Assembly: GCF_003173595.1 (NCBI RefSeq)
Contig: NZ_QGNZ01000001.1
Span: forward strand, 1,054,001-1,118,000
DNA: 64,000 nt
Direction of reading: 5' to 3'
Source: Pedobacter yonginensis
GTDB lineage: Bacteria; Bacteroidota; Bacteroidia; Sphingobacteriales; Sphingobacteriaceae
Part shown: positions 25,740 through 33,710 of the stretch, one piece after another
Layout: every line of letters starts with the position of its first letter
How positions within the stretch are numbered: the first letter of the stretch is position 1
The notes under the pieces: model-generated
Seen by the model: only the letters and a program-made list of their open reading frames with translations
Database searches by the model: none
Told to the model about the DNA's origin: nothing
Position numbers and translations under genes: made by a program

Positions 25740-26598
25740 AATCGTTTAAACTTTTTATCCAATTGATGTGATCTGATTTTCTAATTTTTTCAAAGATATT
25801 TACATTACCAGCCAAATGAATTGGGGTTGATGGAAATATTGCTTCCAGTTGGTCGATATAATGCTGAGCATAACTAATCTGCCTAGCTTTAACCATAAAC
25901 AGCAACACATGATCTATTTTATGTGTCGCTAAAACCTTCTCGAGCGAGCTTAAAGGAACCTTACTCCCTAAAAAAATCACCTTTTGATTGACCGATCGAA
26001 GAAAATAATTGGCATAAAGAAGGCCAATATCATGGTCTTCATCCTCTGGAAGAAAAAGCAACCAAGTATTGTTATCTTCTTCAACTATTGGAATTTGATC
26101 TATGGCAGAGAAAAGTTTCTGCCTGATAATGTTGGTTAAAAAATGTTCATGGGCCGGACAAATATCGTCTTTTAACCACATAAAACCCAATCTTACCAAA
26201 ATCGGGTACATAATTTTTTTATAAGTGTTGGATATACCATTTATGCTGATGGCCTGATCCAGTAAACTGCAAAATGATTTTTCGTCAAAATCGATCCCAA
26301 ACTTTATTAACTGCGTAATGTAATATTCCGATTGTAGATCTAATGAATCTTGATGGTATTCTTTATCCAGAAGACGCTTAACATCAGCTTCAGAAAGTTT
26401 ACAAATTTTGGAAATTTTTAAACCAGACTGATTTAAACTTACAATATTTAAAAGTTTAACCAGCTGTTTATCATCATAAAACCGCGTATTGCCCTCAGAC
26501 CGCATTGGAGTAAGCGCATTATACCTTTGCTCCCATATCCTTATGGTATGAGATTGAATGCCCGAAAGCTGTTCAAGATCCGCAATGGTATAAGTCAT
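25693..26598 (-). CDS. MerR-family regulator with cobalamin-binding domain (CarH-like)
   Basis: A 301-residue regulator. Residues 2-70 are a MerR winged helix ('YTIADLEQLSGIQSHTIRIW', 'RFYDDKQLVKLLNIV'). The C-terminus is a B12-binding fold with the photosensor hallmarks: Trp141 and Glu151-His152 in a W-x9-EH arrangement ('WLKDDICPAHEHF'), and the lower axial ligand His189 in an E-x-H-x-x-G motif ('EDEDHDIGLLY'). CarH-type proteins repress carotenoid genes as adenosylcobalamin-bound tetramers in the dark and fall apart in light. It precedes crtB and idi on the same strand with overlap. The ligand is inferred from residues, not shown. Confidence 0.85.
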   Translation of the reverse strand: MTYTIADLEQLSGIQSHTIRIWEQRYNALTPMRSEGNTRFYDDKQLVKLLNIVSLNQSGLKISKICKLSEADVKRLLDKEYHQDSLDLQSEYYITQLIKFGIDFDEKSFCSLLDQAISINGISNTYKKIMYPILVRLGFMWLKDDICPAHEHFLTNIIRQKLFSAIDQIPIVEEDNNTWLLFLPEDEDHDIGLLYANYFLRSVNQKVIFLGSKVPLSSLEKVLATHKIDHVLLFMVKARQISYAQHYIDQLEAIFPSTPIHLAGNVNIFEKIRKSDHINWIKSLNDFENAIPTHLPHERTV

Positions 26599-26601
26599 TT
26601 A

Positions 26602-26665
26602 TTTTGTTTAAACATTAAGAATCATTATTTAAACAAAACTACATTTAAAAAGTTTCTTTTTTCAA
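26602..26665 (-). promoter_or_regulatory. Promoter and operator of the CarH-like regulator
   Basis: Reading leftwards, TTG (26665-26663) is followed after 21 bases by TAGTTTTG (26641-26634), a good Bacteroidota promoter. A perfect 11-bp inverted repeat, TTTTGTTTAAA at 26602-26612 and TTTAAACAAAA at 26628-26638 with a 15-base spacer, overlaps the -7 box and runs to within four bases of the ATG. Position and symmetry suit an autoregulatory operator. Confidence 0.65.
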
Positions 26666-27044
26666 TTAAAGTTAAACAATATTTAGCCGTTAAAAGCCAA
26701 CACGCAAAATCGAGAAAACACAATTTTCCCAATTTACAATACTTGGCATTCGGCTTTGCAATTTTTCGCTTTTAACATTTTTTCGACTGAGCGCATGTTG
26801 TATTATAATTTGGCATGTTGTAATAGACGAGGTAGCAGGAAATCCTTTTAAAACATTCAGAAAGGATTTTAATTGGTTCAAAATGAATTGATTAGAAAAT
26901 AATAGGCAAATACATTTATAAATTTTATATGAGCAGCACGATATCCTTTACGAACGTAATAAAAACCCTTACAAACGCAATTTATTTCTTAATTTGAGAT
27001 TCAAGCCTTAATTTGCCGATAAAATTATCCTACTCAATCGAAAA
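26666..27044. other. Intergenic stretch, no gene seen
   Basis: AT-rich gap between the divergent regulator genes. I see TTAATTTG twice (near 26993 and 27010), each one base off the TAnnTTTG box and possible promoters for the LytTR gene at 27045. No other gene or structure is evident. Confidence 0.5.
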
Positions 27045-27785
27045 ATGAAATTAAAATGTATTGTAATCGACGATGACATTCACGCGATTAATGGCATAAA
27101 GTCTTACATCAACACATTATCAAACATTCAACTTACGCATGCTTATACCGACCCTTTAGAGGCGCTTACTGAAATTTCCGCAGGTAACGATGTAGATATT
27201 GTGTTTATGGATGTAGATATGCCCATGATTTCTGGAATCGAACTTTCAAAAGCCATACGTCATAAAACCAGCAAATTGATATTCACTACATCGCATTCCA
27301 AATATGCTTATGAGGCATTTGAGATGCATGCAAGTGCATATTTACTAAAGCCATACACTTTTGCTCGCTTTGCCGAAACCATAAACCGATTGTTCCCCCT
27401 AACGCCAACTCTGCCCACTATAAACATTCAGCAAGAAGACGACTACTTTTTCGTTAGGAACAAAAATGATCGAAATAACCTCATCAAGGTGCGTTACCGC
27501 GACATTGTAGCTGTAGAGAGTTTGCAAAATTATGTTCGGATTTACACGGTGGAAGAAACCATCGTGACTTACATTGCACTTTCAGAAATTAAAGTGATTT
27601 TAAAGGAATTTTCAAACTTTGCGCAAGCGCATCGTTCTTTCATCATCGCCAAAAATTATATCGAAAAAGTAGAAGGCAACATGCTAAAAATGGTTAACGG
27701 CCTAACGGTAAATATTGGCAACAATTATAGAGATGAAATACAGGCATACATCAAAGAAAAAACAATAAGAACAGGCAGATCATAG
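27045..27785 (+). CDS. LytTR-family response regulator
   Basis: A 246-residue regulator with an N-terminal receiver (acidic 'VIDDD', Asp56 in 'DIVFMDVDMPMISG', Lys in 'AYLLKPYT') and a C-terminal LytTR DNA-binding domain ('FFVRNKNDRNNLIKVRYRDI', 'NYVRIYT...FAQAHRSFIIAK'). LytTR proteins usually pair with LytS-like kinases; such a kinase is encoded 230 bases downstream. It is a clear paralogue of the regulator at 29255. The stop codon lies in the loop of a terminator hairpin. Confidence 0.93.
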   Translation: MKLKCIVIDDDIHAINGIKSYINTLSNIQLTHAYTDPLEALTEISAGNDVDIVFMDVDMPMISGIELSKAIRHKTSKLIFTTSHSKYAYEAFEMHASAYLLKPYTFARFAETINRLFPLTPTLPTINIQQEDDYFFVRNKNDRNNLIKVRYRDIVAVESLQNYVRIYTVEETIVTYIALSEIKVILKEFSNFAQAHRSFIIAKNYIEKVEGNMLKMVNGLTVNIGNNYRDEIQAYIKEKTIRTGRS

Positions 27786-27799
27786 AGCTGCCTGTTCTT
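27767..27799. terminator. Hairpin overlapping the LytTR stop codon
   Basis: AAGAACAGGCAG (27767-27778) pairs perfectly with CTGCCTGTTCTT (27788-27799). The loop contains the TAG stop of the + gene. It sits between convergent genes and is followed by AAAATTTT, so it may end both transcripts. Confidence 0.65.
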
Positions 27800-27807
27800 A
27801 TAAAATT

Positions 27808-27951
27808 TTAACGTTTTTGAATAAAGGTCATGTTTCCTCCAGATACGGATGTTGAAATTGGATCGGTTGGATCGGTTGAATAATTAAAGGTTAAGCCGTT
27901 TCTTTTAAAAACGAAAACTGTTTTTTTGGTGATTTTTTGTAGCTTTTTCAT
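27808..27951 (-). CDS. 47-residue small protein with TDPTDP motif
   Basis: A short gene convergent to the LytTR regulator, ending at TAA 27808. It starts MKKLQKITKKTVFVFKRNG, a basic amphipathic leader-like segment, and continues with 'NYSTDPTDPISTSVSGGNM' and a basic tail. Small proteins with a similar basic start and a T-D-P-T-rich middle occur in Sphingobacteriaceae as far as I recall, but I know of no function. Length, the basic leader and position between a LytTR regulator and a LytS-like kinase make a secreted or modified signal peptide conceivable; no processing enzyme is adjacent. A longer in-frame form from a GTG at 28089 is unlikely. Confidence 0.5.
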   Translation of the reverse strand: MKKLQKITKKTVFVFKRNGLTFNYSTDPTDPISTSVSGGNMTFIQKR

Positions 27952-28014
27952 AGTGGTTTTTTCTATGAAAATAGCCTGATAATCAACCAGATAAAAAATC
28001 CTTACACATACAAT

Positions 28015-29103
28015 ATGGTATCCTACACGGACAATATGAACGCCGATACGAAAGGTTTTTTGGGCTTTATCAAGAAGAAAAGAATCCACATCATAACATG
28101 GACTTTCTTCATCATCTATGAAGCAATTATAGCGGGCTTACTAAGTGGTAGGTTTGGTACATTGCGCAACTATGTAATACACTATGCGCTCAACATTACT
28201 TTATTTTACGTTCATGCCCATTATGTTTTAACTTTTAGTCTTAAAGATGCCAAACAAGTATATTGGAGGCTTCCCCTTTTCTTGATAACCGAGATTGGAA
28301 TTTATTTTTTTGCGATTTATGGGATCGAATTTTTATCCATTAAATATGGTGGCTATGTGAGCATTAAGAAATTCGAGCTTAGCGTATCTTATTTTATAGG
28401 TCCGCTGTACAGATGGACATTTTTTACAGGCTTTGCAACCGGCTATTACTTTTTAATCAACTTTTTTAAAGAACGAAAAAAAACAGCAAAGCTCGAACAA
28501 CAACGCTTAAACAACATTATTCAAATTGCAAAATCAGAAAATGCCTTTTTGAGGGCCCAGATTCAGCCTCACTTTTTGTTTAACACTTTGGATTTCATTT
28601 ATCACAATGCCAGAGAAGCCTCACCCATCGCCGCAGAAACCATTCTATCGCTGTCAGAAATGATGCGGTATGCCGTTGATAGTAACCAAGAGGGAGAATT
28701 TATTTTACTAGGCGATGAAATTGATCAGGTAGAAAATTTAATTAATCTGCATCAGCTTCGGCAAAACCATTCGCTCCAAATTAGATTCGATTACGATGAC
28801 GAAGTGAGGGCCTTGAAAATTATCCCTCTGGTTTTGATTACGCTCGTGGAGAATATTTTTAAACATGGCAACCTAAATGATATGAACCACCCTGCCGAAA
28901 TTTATATTGACCAAAATGATGGCAATTTAACTATAGAAACCTCAAACCTGGCCAATTTAAAACCCAATGCAAGCGGTTTAAATTCTGGGATGGAGAACAT
29001 TAGAAAGCGTTTAGCCTATTCTTACCATAATTTAGCTTCGTTTGATTACTATACCGATGATAATCAATATTTTAGGGCGAAATTGGTTATTATTAAAGTT
29101 TAA
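28015..29103 (+). CDS. LytS/YehU-type membrane sensor histidine kinase
   Basis: A 362-residue kinase. About four membrane segments lie in residues 25-155 ('IHIITWTFFIIYEAIIAGLL', 'YALNITLFYVHAHYVLTF', 'LITEIGIYFFAIYGIEFL', 'FTGFATGYYFLINFF'), followed by a short coiled linker. The phospho-acceptor His is in 'LRAQIQPHFLFNTLDFIYH' and the ATP-binding N-box in 'LITLVENIFKHG', typical of the His_kinase family that works with LytTR regulators. The start may be the ATG at 28036 (MNADTKG). It is flanked by two LytTR regulators, either of which could be the partner. Confidence 0.9.
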   Translation: MVSYTDNMNADTKGFLGFIKKKRIHIITWTFFIIYEAIIAGLLSGRFGTLRNYVIHYALNITLFYVHAHYVLTFSLKDAKQVYWRLPLFLITEIGIYFFAIYGIEFLSIKYGGYVSIKKFELSVSYFIGPLYRWTFFTGFATGYYFLINFFKERKKTAKLEQQRLNNIIQIAKSENAFLRAQIQPHFLFNTLDFIYHNAREASPIAAETILSLSEMMRYAVDSNQEGEFILLGDEIDQVENLINLHQLRQNHSLQIRFDYDDEVRALKIIPLVLITLVENIFKHGNLNDMNHPAEIYIDQNDGNLTIETSNLANLKPNASGLNSGMENIRKRLAYSYHNLASFDYYTDDNQYFRAKLVIIKV

Positions 29104-29254
29104 ATTTAAATCGGATCAAACAAATATTGTTTTTTAACTTAAATACACGGAAATTGGTTTTTCCGTTACCAACTAACTGCAATACTTTATGAAATCTCGA
29201 TTTTTCGATATTTGATTTTGAAATTGTAAATTTGATAAACCAAAACTAAATTAA

Positions 29255-30016
29255 ATGTCAATAAGTTGCATCGCTATCGATGATGACCCGCATTCTCTTG
29301 AAAGCTTAAAAGCCTATATGAACAAGTTGCCTGATTTACAACTTGTTCAAAGCTTTACCGAGCCACTTAAAGCCCTTGCAGAAATTTCTGTATCAAATCC
29401 TGTTGATATTATTTTTATGGATGTAGAAATGCCTGCCATATCTGGAATTGAATTGGCTACGTTGCTCAGAAAAAAAACCAAACACCTCATTTTTACAACC
29501 GCACATGCCCGTTATGCAATAGACGCTTTTAAAGTTGATGCAGATGCGTATCTGTTGAAACCGTATTCTATTCTTCATTTTGCAAAGACCATAAATAACC
29601 TTTATCCTACCGGGAAAAAAACATTTTTACCTTTTTCAATATTTGAAGATCATTTTTTCTACATTCCGCTCCAGAACGCTGAAGGCGATTTGGTAAGAAT
29701 TGATTTAAATGAGTTAATCGCTATAGAAGAAATGAAAGAAGAAATATATTTTAGAACGATTAAAGATTCGTACCTAAGCTCTAAAGTAAGCTTCGTAAAG
29801 ATGATCAAAATGTTAAAAAAACATCCGGCATTTATCCAGATCAGTCAAACGGCAATTGTATCTAAGCAACACATAAAAAGTGTGTTGGGCAATCAGGTGG
29901 TATTATCAGGGGGTGTATCTTATACATTAACCAATCCTTATAAAGACATATTCACAAATTTCATCAAAAATAACCTGCTTAAAAACAAATCGAAGGCCAT
30001 TAACAAAGAAGATTAG
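29255..30016 (+). CDS. LytTR-family response regulator (second copy)
   Basis: A 253-residue paralogue of the regulator at 27045, with the same order of domains: receiver with Asp56 in 'DIIFMDVEMPAISG' and 'AYLLKPYS', then LytTR ('DHFFYIPLQNAEGDLVRIDL', 'HPAFIQISQTAIVSKQHI'). The LytTR part is more diverged than the receiver, so the two regulators probably read different DNA sites. The 151-base gap after the kinase holds no obvious terminator. Confidence 0.92.
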   Translation: MSISCIAIDDDPHSLESLKAYMNKLPDLQLVQSFTEPLKALAEISVSNPVDIIFMDVEMPAISGIELATLLRKKTKHLIFTTAHARYAIDAFKVDADAYLLKPYSILHFAKTINNLYPTGKKTFLPFSIFEDHFFYIPLQNAEGDLVRIDLNELIAIEEMKEEIYFRTIKDSYLSSKVSFVKMIKMLKKHPAFIQISQTAIVSKQHIKSVLGNQVVLSGGVSYTLTNPYKDIFTNFIKNNLLKNKSKAINKED

Positions 30017-30142
30017 CTAGGCCAAACGTCAAAAATACCCCTCAATATCAATGAGATAATCAATTCTAGTAACAAAATAAAACATTATCCAATTCAATTT
30101 GTATTAGGAGTGTTTATTTGATTAACTAATTGATTATCTCCA

Positions 30143-30505
30143 TTGAAAAGAATATTGGTCGTAGATGATGACCCAGATATATTAGAAGTTTTCCAACTCG
30201 CCTTAGAGTCTGAGAATTACCGTGTTTATCCTTTATTATCGCCCAGATATATCTTTAAAACTGTTCGAGAGTTCAATCCAGATTTAATCATACTGGACAT
30301 TATGCTTAATGGCATGGATGGCAGAGCTGTGTTTAAAGAATTAAGATCGAACCCAGCAACCGAAACCATTCCAGTAATAATGGCATCTGCCAGGTATGAT
30401 GAAGATTATATTGTATCTCAACAACATCATCCAGATGATTATCTAGAAAAACCATTTGATATTGCAGAAATGCTGCAAAAAGTAAACCTGTTAACCGAAA
30501 ATTGA
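30143..30505 (+). CDS. Single-domain response regulator
   Basis: A 120-residue receiver starting at TTG (MKRILVVDDDPDILEVFQLA). Asp52 in 'LIILDIMLNGMDG' is the phosphorylation site and 'DDYLEKPFD' holds the conserved Lys. The TTG start is supported because the first beta strand begins immediately after it and no ATG is near. It ends six bases before the outer-membrane protein gene and is probably co-transcribed with it. Confidence 0.88.
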   Translation: MKRILVVDDDPDILEVFQLALESENYRVYPLLSPRYIFKTVREFNPDLIILDIMLNGMDGRAVFKELRSNPATETIPVIMASARYDEDYIVSQQHHPDDYLEKPFDIAEMLQKVNLLTEN

Positions 30506-30510
30506 TCAAT

Positions 30511-31140
30511 ATGAAATTAAAACTACTAGGTGGAATGATGTTGTTAGCTATAGCAATAACCACAAATGTTAAAGCACAAACTGGAAGACCAGATAAATTG
30601 TATTCCATGAGTGGAATTGGTTTTGCCTTTCCCATGGGAGAAACATCCGACTATTTGAAACCAAAATTCTCAACCAGTTTGGGCATAAATTTAGGTTTAG
30701 GAGATGGTGGATTGTTTTTATATCCAAAAGTTAGCTTACATGCTTTTACCTTTAATCAGATTACCCCAGATGCTGGTTATACCTACACATTGCAAAATGG
30801 TCGCGCAACTACATACCTTTTAAATGTTGCCTTAGGTTACAGAAAAATTGTAGATAAATGGGCATTTTATGGTTTCGCTGGCGGCGGCGGTGGATTTATT
30901 TTAACCCCCCAAGCAGGTGTAAATTCGGCAACATTGCAAGTAAATATGGACAACAAAACCAACTCTATGGGCATTATAGAAGCTGGTGGTGGTATCGAAT
31001 ACAACATAGGTGGCGCAAATTTATTTGTTGAAGCCAGTTATATGTATGGTACTGGTAAAATCCAAAACAGGGTGTTCAATACTGTGCCCATCTCTATCGG
31101 TATAAAACCAAATTTGAGTAAACTTTTAAGTAAGCTTTAA
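30511..31140 (+). CDS. Outer-membrane beta-barrel protein
   Basis: A 209-residue exported protein beginning MKLKLLGGMMLLAIAITTNV with cleavage after KAQ. The mature part has alternating hydrophobic strands and glycine/aromatic residues ('GIGFAFPMGETSDYLKPKFS', 'WAFYGFAGGGGGFILTP', 'GIEYNIGGANLFVEASYMYG'), the pattern of OmpW/PorT-like eight-stranded barrels in Bacteroidota. Exact family not assigned. It follows the receiver gene with 5 bases between and ends at a terminator hairpin. Confidence 0.8.
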   Translation: MKLKLLGGMMLLAIAITTNVKAQTGRPDKLYSMSGIGFAFPMGETSDYLKPKFSTSLGINLGLGDGGLFLYPKVSLHAFTFNQITPDAGYTYTLQNGRATTYLLNVALGYRKIVDKWAFYGFAGGGGGFILTPQAGVNSATLQVNMDNKTNSMGIIEAGGGIEYNIGGANLFVEASYMYGTGKIQNRVFNTVPISIGIKPNLSKLLSKL

Positions 31141-31163
31141 TTAAAACGAAATATCAATATACA

Positions 31164-31196
31164 AGCGATTGCATTTATTATGCAGTCGCTTTTTTT
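31164..31196 (+). terminator. Intrinsic terminator after the barrel gene
   Basis: AGCGATTGCA (31164-31173) pairs with TGCAGTCGCT (31181-31190), with one G-U pair and a seven-base loop, and is followed directly by TTTTTT. It lies 24 bases after the stop codon. Confidence 0.85.
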
Positions 31197-31298
31197 ATGC
31201 TCAAAAAATTTCTGAGTGCATATTTTGGCAAAACCCTGTTTACACCCACAAATTGTAAAAAAGCCTGAAACAGATTTTTATTACTAAATATTTTAGTA

Positions 31299-31306
31299 TA
31301 GCTTTG
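31299..31306 (+). promoter_or_regulatory. Candidate -7 box
   Basis: TAGCTTTG fits TAnnTTTG and lies 19 bases before the ATG at 31326, downstream of a terminator, so a new transcript is expected here. Confidence 0.55.
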
Positions 31307-31325
31307 TATTATAATCGAGCTTTAG

Positions 31326-32699
31326 ATGTTATATGCAATTGTAGATATAGAAACAACAGGTGGTCATGCTTCAGCAAATGGCATTACTGAAGTCGCCATT
31401 AACATCCATGATGGCAATCAAGTTGTTGATTCCTACACTACGCTCATTAATCCTAAGCGAGAAGTTCCAATTTACATTACCGCATTAACAGGTATCGATA
31501 ATGAGATGCTTGCAAATGCGCCAACTTTTGAAGAAGTAGCGCCAAGAATTTATGAGCTACTGTATGATAAGGTTTTTGTTGCGCACAATGTAAATTTCGA
31601 CTATTCCTTTCTGAAACACCACCTTTCTTATGCGGGGTACGATTTGCAAACCAAAAAACTTTGTACGGTAAGGCTAAGCAGGAAATTAATTCCGGGCAAG
31701 GTTTCCTATAGCTTAGGTAAACTTTGCAGTGCGCTAAATATTCCAATTCAAAACCGACACCGTGCAGGTGGAGATGCAGATGCCACCAGCATTCTTTTCA
31801 ATCTTCTTTTAGAAGCAGATCAAGAAGGGGTTATTGCAGAAATGCTGAAAAAAACATCCAAAGAACAGGTATTGCCGCCCCATTTGGATAAAAAAGCGAT
31901 TCTGAATCTTCCCAATCAACCTGGTGTATATTATTTTAAGGATAATAAAGGCAAAATTATTTATGTAGGAAAGGCCAAAGACCTGAAAAAGAGAGTAACC
32001 AGTCATTTCACGGGCAATAAGCCAAATAGGCAACGTCAAGATTTTCTGCGAACCATTTATAACGTTGATTATGTAATTTGCGGGACTGAGTTAATGGCGC
32101 TCATTTTAGAAGCAAACGAAATAAAACGTTTATGGCCCGAGAATAATCGAGCAATGAAGCGCTACGAGCATAAATATGACCTGTATGTTTTTGAAGATCA
32201 GAATGGCTACCTCCGTTTAGCAATTGATAAGCATAAGAAAAATAATAAGGCCTTACAAAGCTTTAATAACTTATTAGATGGCTATAATTTTCTGAATCAA
32301 CTGGTTAATCAATACCAACTTTGTGCTAAACTTTGTTATTTACAAAAAACGGCTACAAAATGTACCGCTCATGAAAATGGCCAATGTTTTGGCGCATGCA
32401 GCGGAATTGAAACCGTTGCCATTTACAACAAAAGATTAAATAATGCCTTGCAAGAGCTTCAAAATATGCAGCCCAGCTTCGCATTGGTTGATGAGGGTAG
32501 AAAAGATGAAGAGTTTAGCTGCCTCGTGGTAGAAAAAGGAAAGTTTTATGGTATGGGCTATTTTACCGATAAAAACTATTTGGCTGATGGACTAGCGCCA
32601 ATTAAAGAAAATCTGTCAACTTATCAATCCAACAGCTATATTCTCAATTTAATTTTAAACCATGCAGAACAACATCCGCAAAAATTATTTAAATTGTAA
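31326..32699 (+). CDS. DEDDh exonuclease fused to GIY-YIG nuclease domain
   Basis: A 457-residue fusion. Residues 1-175 are a DnaQ-like exonuclease ('YAIVDIETTGGHASANGITE', 'VFVAHNVNFDYSFLKHHLSY', 'HRAGGDADATSILF'). Residues about 198-275 are a GIY-YIG endonuclease of the UvrC/Cho type ('LPNQPGVYYFKDNKGKIIYV', 'GKAKDLKKRVTSHFTG'), followed by the UvrC-like C-terminal segment with 'CTAHENGQCFGACSG'. The fusion combines incision and strand-trimming activities and is common in Bacteroidota; a repair role is inferred. It is followed 18 bases later by the MmcQ/YjbR gene. Confidence 0.92.
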   Translation: MLYAIVDIETTGGHASANGITEVAINIHDGNQVVDSYTTLINPKREVPIYITALTGIDNEMLANAPTFEEVAPRIYELLYDKVFVAHNVNFDYSFLKHHLSYAGYDLQTKKLCTVRLSRKLIPGKVSYSLGKLCSALNIPIQNRHRAGGDADATSILFNLLLEADQEGVIAEMLKKTSKEQVLPPHLDKKAILNLPNQPGVYYFKDNKGKIIYVGKAKDLKKRVTSHFTGNKPNRQRQDFLRTIYNVDYVICGTELMALILEANEIKRLWPENNRAMKRYEHKYDLYVFEDQNGYLRLAIDKHKKNNKALQSFNNLLDGYNFLNQLVNQYQLCAKLCYLQKTATKCTAHENGQCFGACSGIETVAIYNKRLNNALQELQNMQPSFALVDEGRKDEEFSCLVVEKGKFYGMGYFTDKNYLADGLAPIKENLSTYQSNSYILNLILNHAEQHPQKLFKL

Positions 32700-32717
32700 T
32701 TTAAGCCAGATAAAGTA

Positions 32718-33053
32718 ATGAATGCCGAAACGTTTACAACACTAGCACAATCATTTAACGAAACCATAGAGCAGCCTCATTTCGAGAAAACTTCATTTAG
32801 GGTAAATAAAAAGATTTTTGCTACGTTAGATGTAGAAAAGCTAAAAGTAGGCTTGAAACTTTCTCCAATAGATCAGTCTGTATTTTGTGATTTTAAGCCT
32901 GAGTACATCTTTCCCGCTACAGACGCTTGGGGGAAACAAGGCTGGACGATTTTTGACATTAAACATCTACAAGATGAGATGATACAAGACGCCCTTACCT
33001 TATCCTATTGTAATGTTGCACCTAAAAAGCTTGCAGAGCTTTATAAAATTTAG
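32718..33053 (+). CDS. MmcQ/YjbR family DNA-binding protein
   Basis: A 111-residue CyaY-like fold protein with the family signature 'PHFEKTSFRVNKKIFATLDV', 'LKLSPIDQSVF' and 'WGKQGWTIFDI...DALTLSYCNVAPKKLAELY'. E. coli YjbR binds DNA weakly and the role is unclear. It may be co-transcribed with the nuclease fusion upstream. Confidence 0.88.
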   Translation: MNAETFTTLAQSFNETIEQPHFEKTSFRVNKKIFATLDVEKLKVGLKLSPIDQSVFCDFKPEYIFPATDAWGKQGWTIFDIKHLQDEMIQDALTLSYCNVAPKKLAELYKI

Positions 33054-33149
33054 CTAATCTGTCTCAAAACACCCCCTAAAATTTCGCTATTGGCTCGCTC
33101 AAATACTGAGTTACTCACCTATCTTTACACACAACAAAATATAAACGTT

Positions 33150-33566
33150 ATGACAAAATCACTTTGGATCAATCTTCCTGTTAAGGATGTGAATAAATCA
33201 AAAGAATTTTTTACTCAATTGGGTTTCAAACTCAACCTTAAATTCGGAAGTCGCGAAGATTCTGCCTGTTTTATGGTTGGAGATGACAATTTTATCGTTA
33301 TGTTATTCGAAGAACCTCTATTTGAGGGTTTTATTGCGACTAAAATTTCAGATCCAAAATTAGGCACTGAAGTGCTTTTTTCTATCGATGCAGAAAGTGT
33401 TGAAGAAGTAAATGAAATGGCAAAAAAGGCAGTTGATGCAGGGGGCGCACTATATGCAGAACCCGGCTTTAAAGATGGTTGGATGTATGGTTGTGGTTTT
33501 GTTGATTTAGATGGCCACCGCTGGAACATTCTTTATATGGATACTACAAAAATGCCGCTTGGCTAA
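33150..33566 (+). CDS. VOC (glyoxalase/dioxygenase superfamily) protein
   Basis: Starting at the ATG of 'MTKSLWINLPVKDVNKSKEF' gives 138 residues, the normal size of this family; an upstream in-frame ATG at 33090 adds 20 residues with no resemblance. 'INLPVKDVNKSKEFFTQLGF' is the first beta-alpha-beta module, 'FVDLDGHRWNILYMD' the last strand with the metal-binding-type 'DGH.w'. Homologues include PhnB-like and bleomycin-resistance-like proteins; substrate unknown. Convergent with the MRJP gene. Confidence 0.85.
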   Translation: MTKSLWINLPVKDVNKSKEFFTQLGFKLNLKFGSREDSACFMVGDDNFIVMLFEEPLFEGFIATKISDPKLGTEVLFSIDAESVEEVNEMAKKAVDAGGALYAEPGFKDGWMYGCGFVDLDGHRWNILYMDTTKMPLG

Positions 33567-33620
33567 TCGATAGACCGTGATTTTTGGTTGGTGCATCGCC
33601 AACCAATTTCTAACCCCATT

Positions 33621-33655
33621 ACCTATCGGCCGATTGGAATACTCGACCGATAGGT
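33621..33655. terminator. Hairpin between convergent genes
   Basis: ACCTATCGGCC (33621-33631) pairs with GACCGATAGGT (33645-33655), ten of eleven bases, around a 13-base loop. The following GTAATTTTAA is only moderately T-rich, so termination is likely but not certain. Confidence 0.5.
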
Positions 33656-33710
33656 GTAATTTTAATAAACAAGTATCTTATTGGTGCCTATTGTACAAAA
33701 TCATTCACAA

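Noticed and set aside
24873-26598. Complete carotenoid operon
   Set aside because: No phytoene desaturase, cyclase or hydroxylase is present between or beside the three genes; only crtB, idi and the regulator are supported.
27952-28089. N-terminal extension (GTG start) of the 47-residue peptide
   Set aside because: The extension overlaps the start of the kinase gene on the other strand and lacks protein-like composition; MKKLQKITKK is a natural start.
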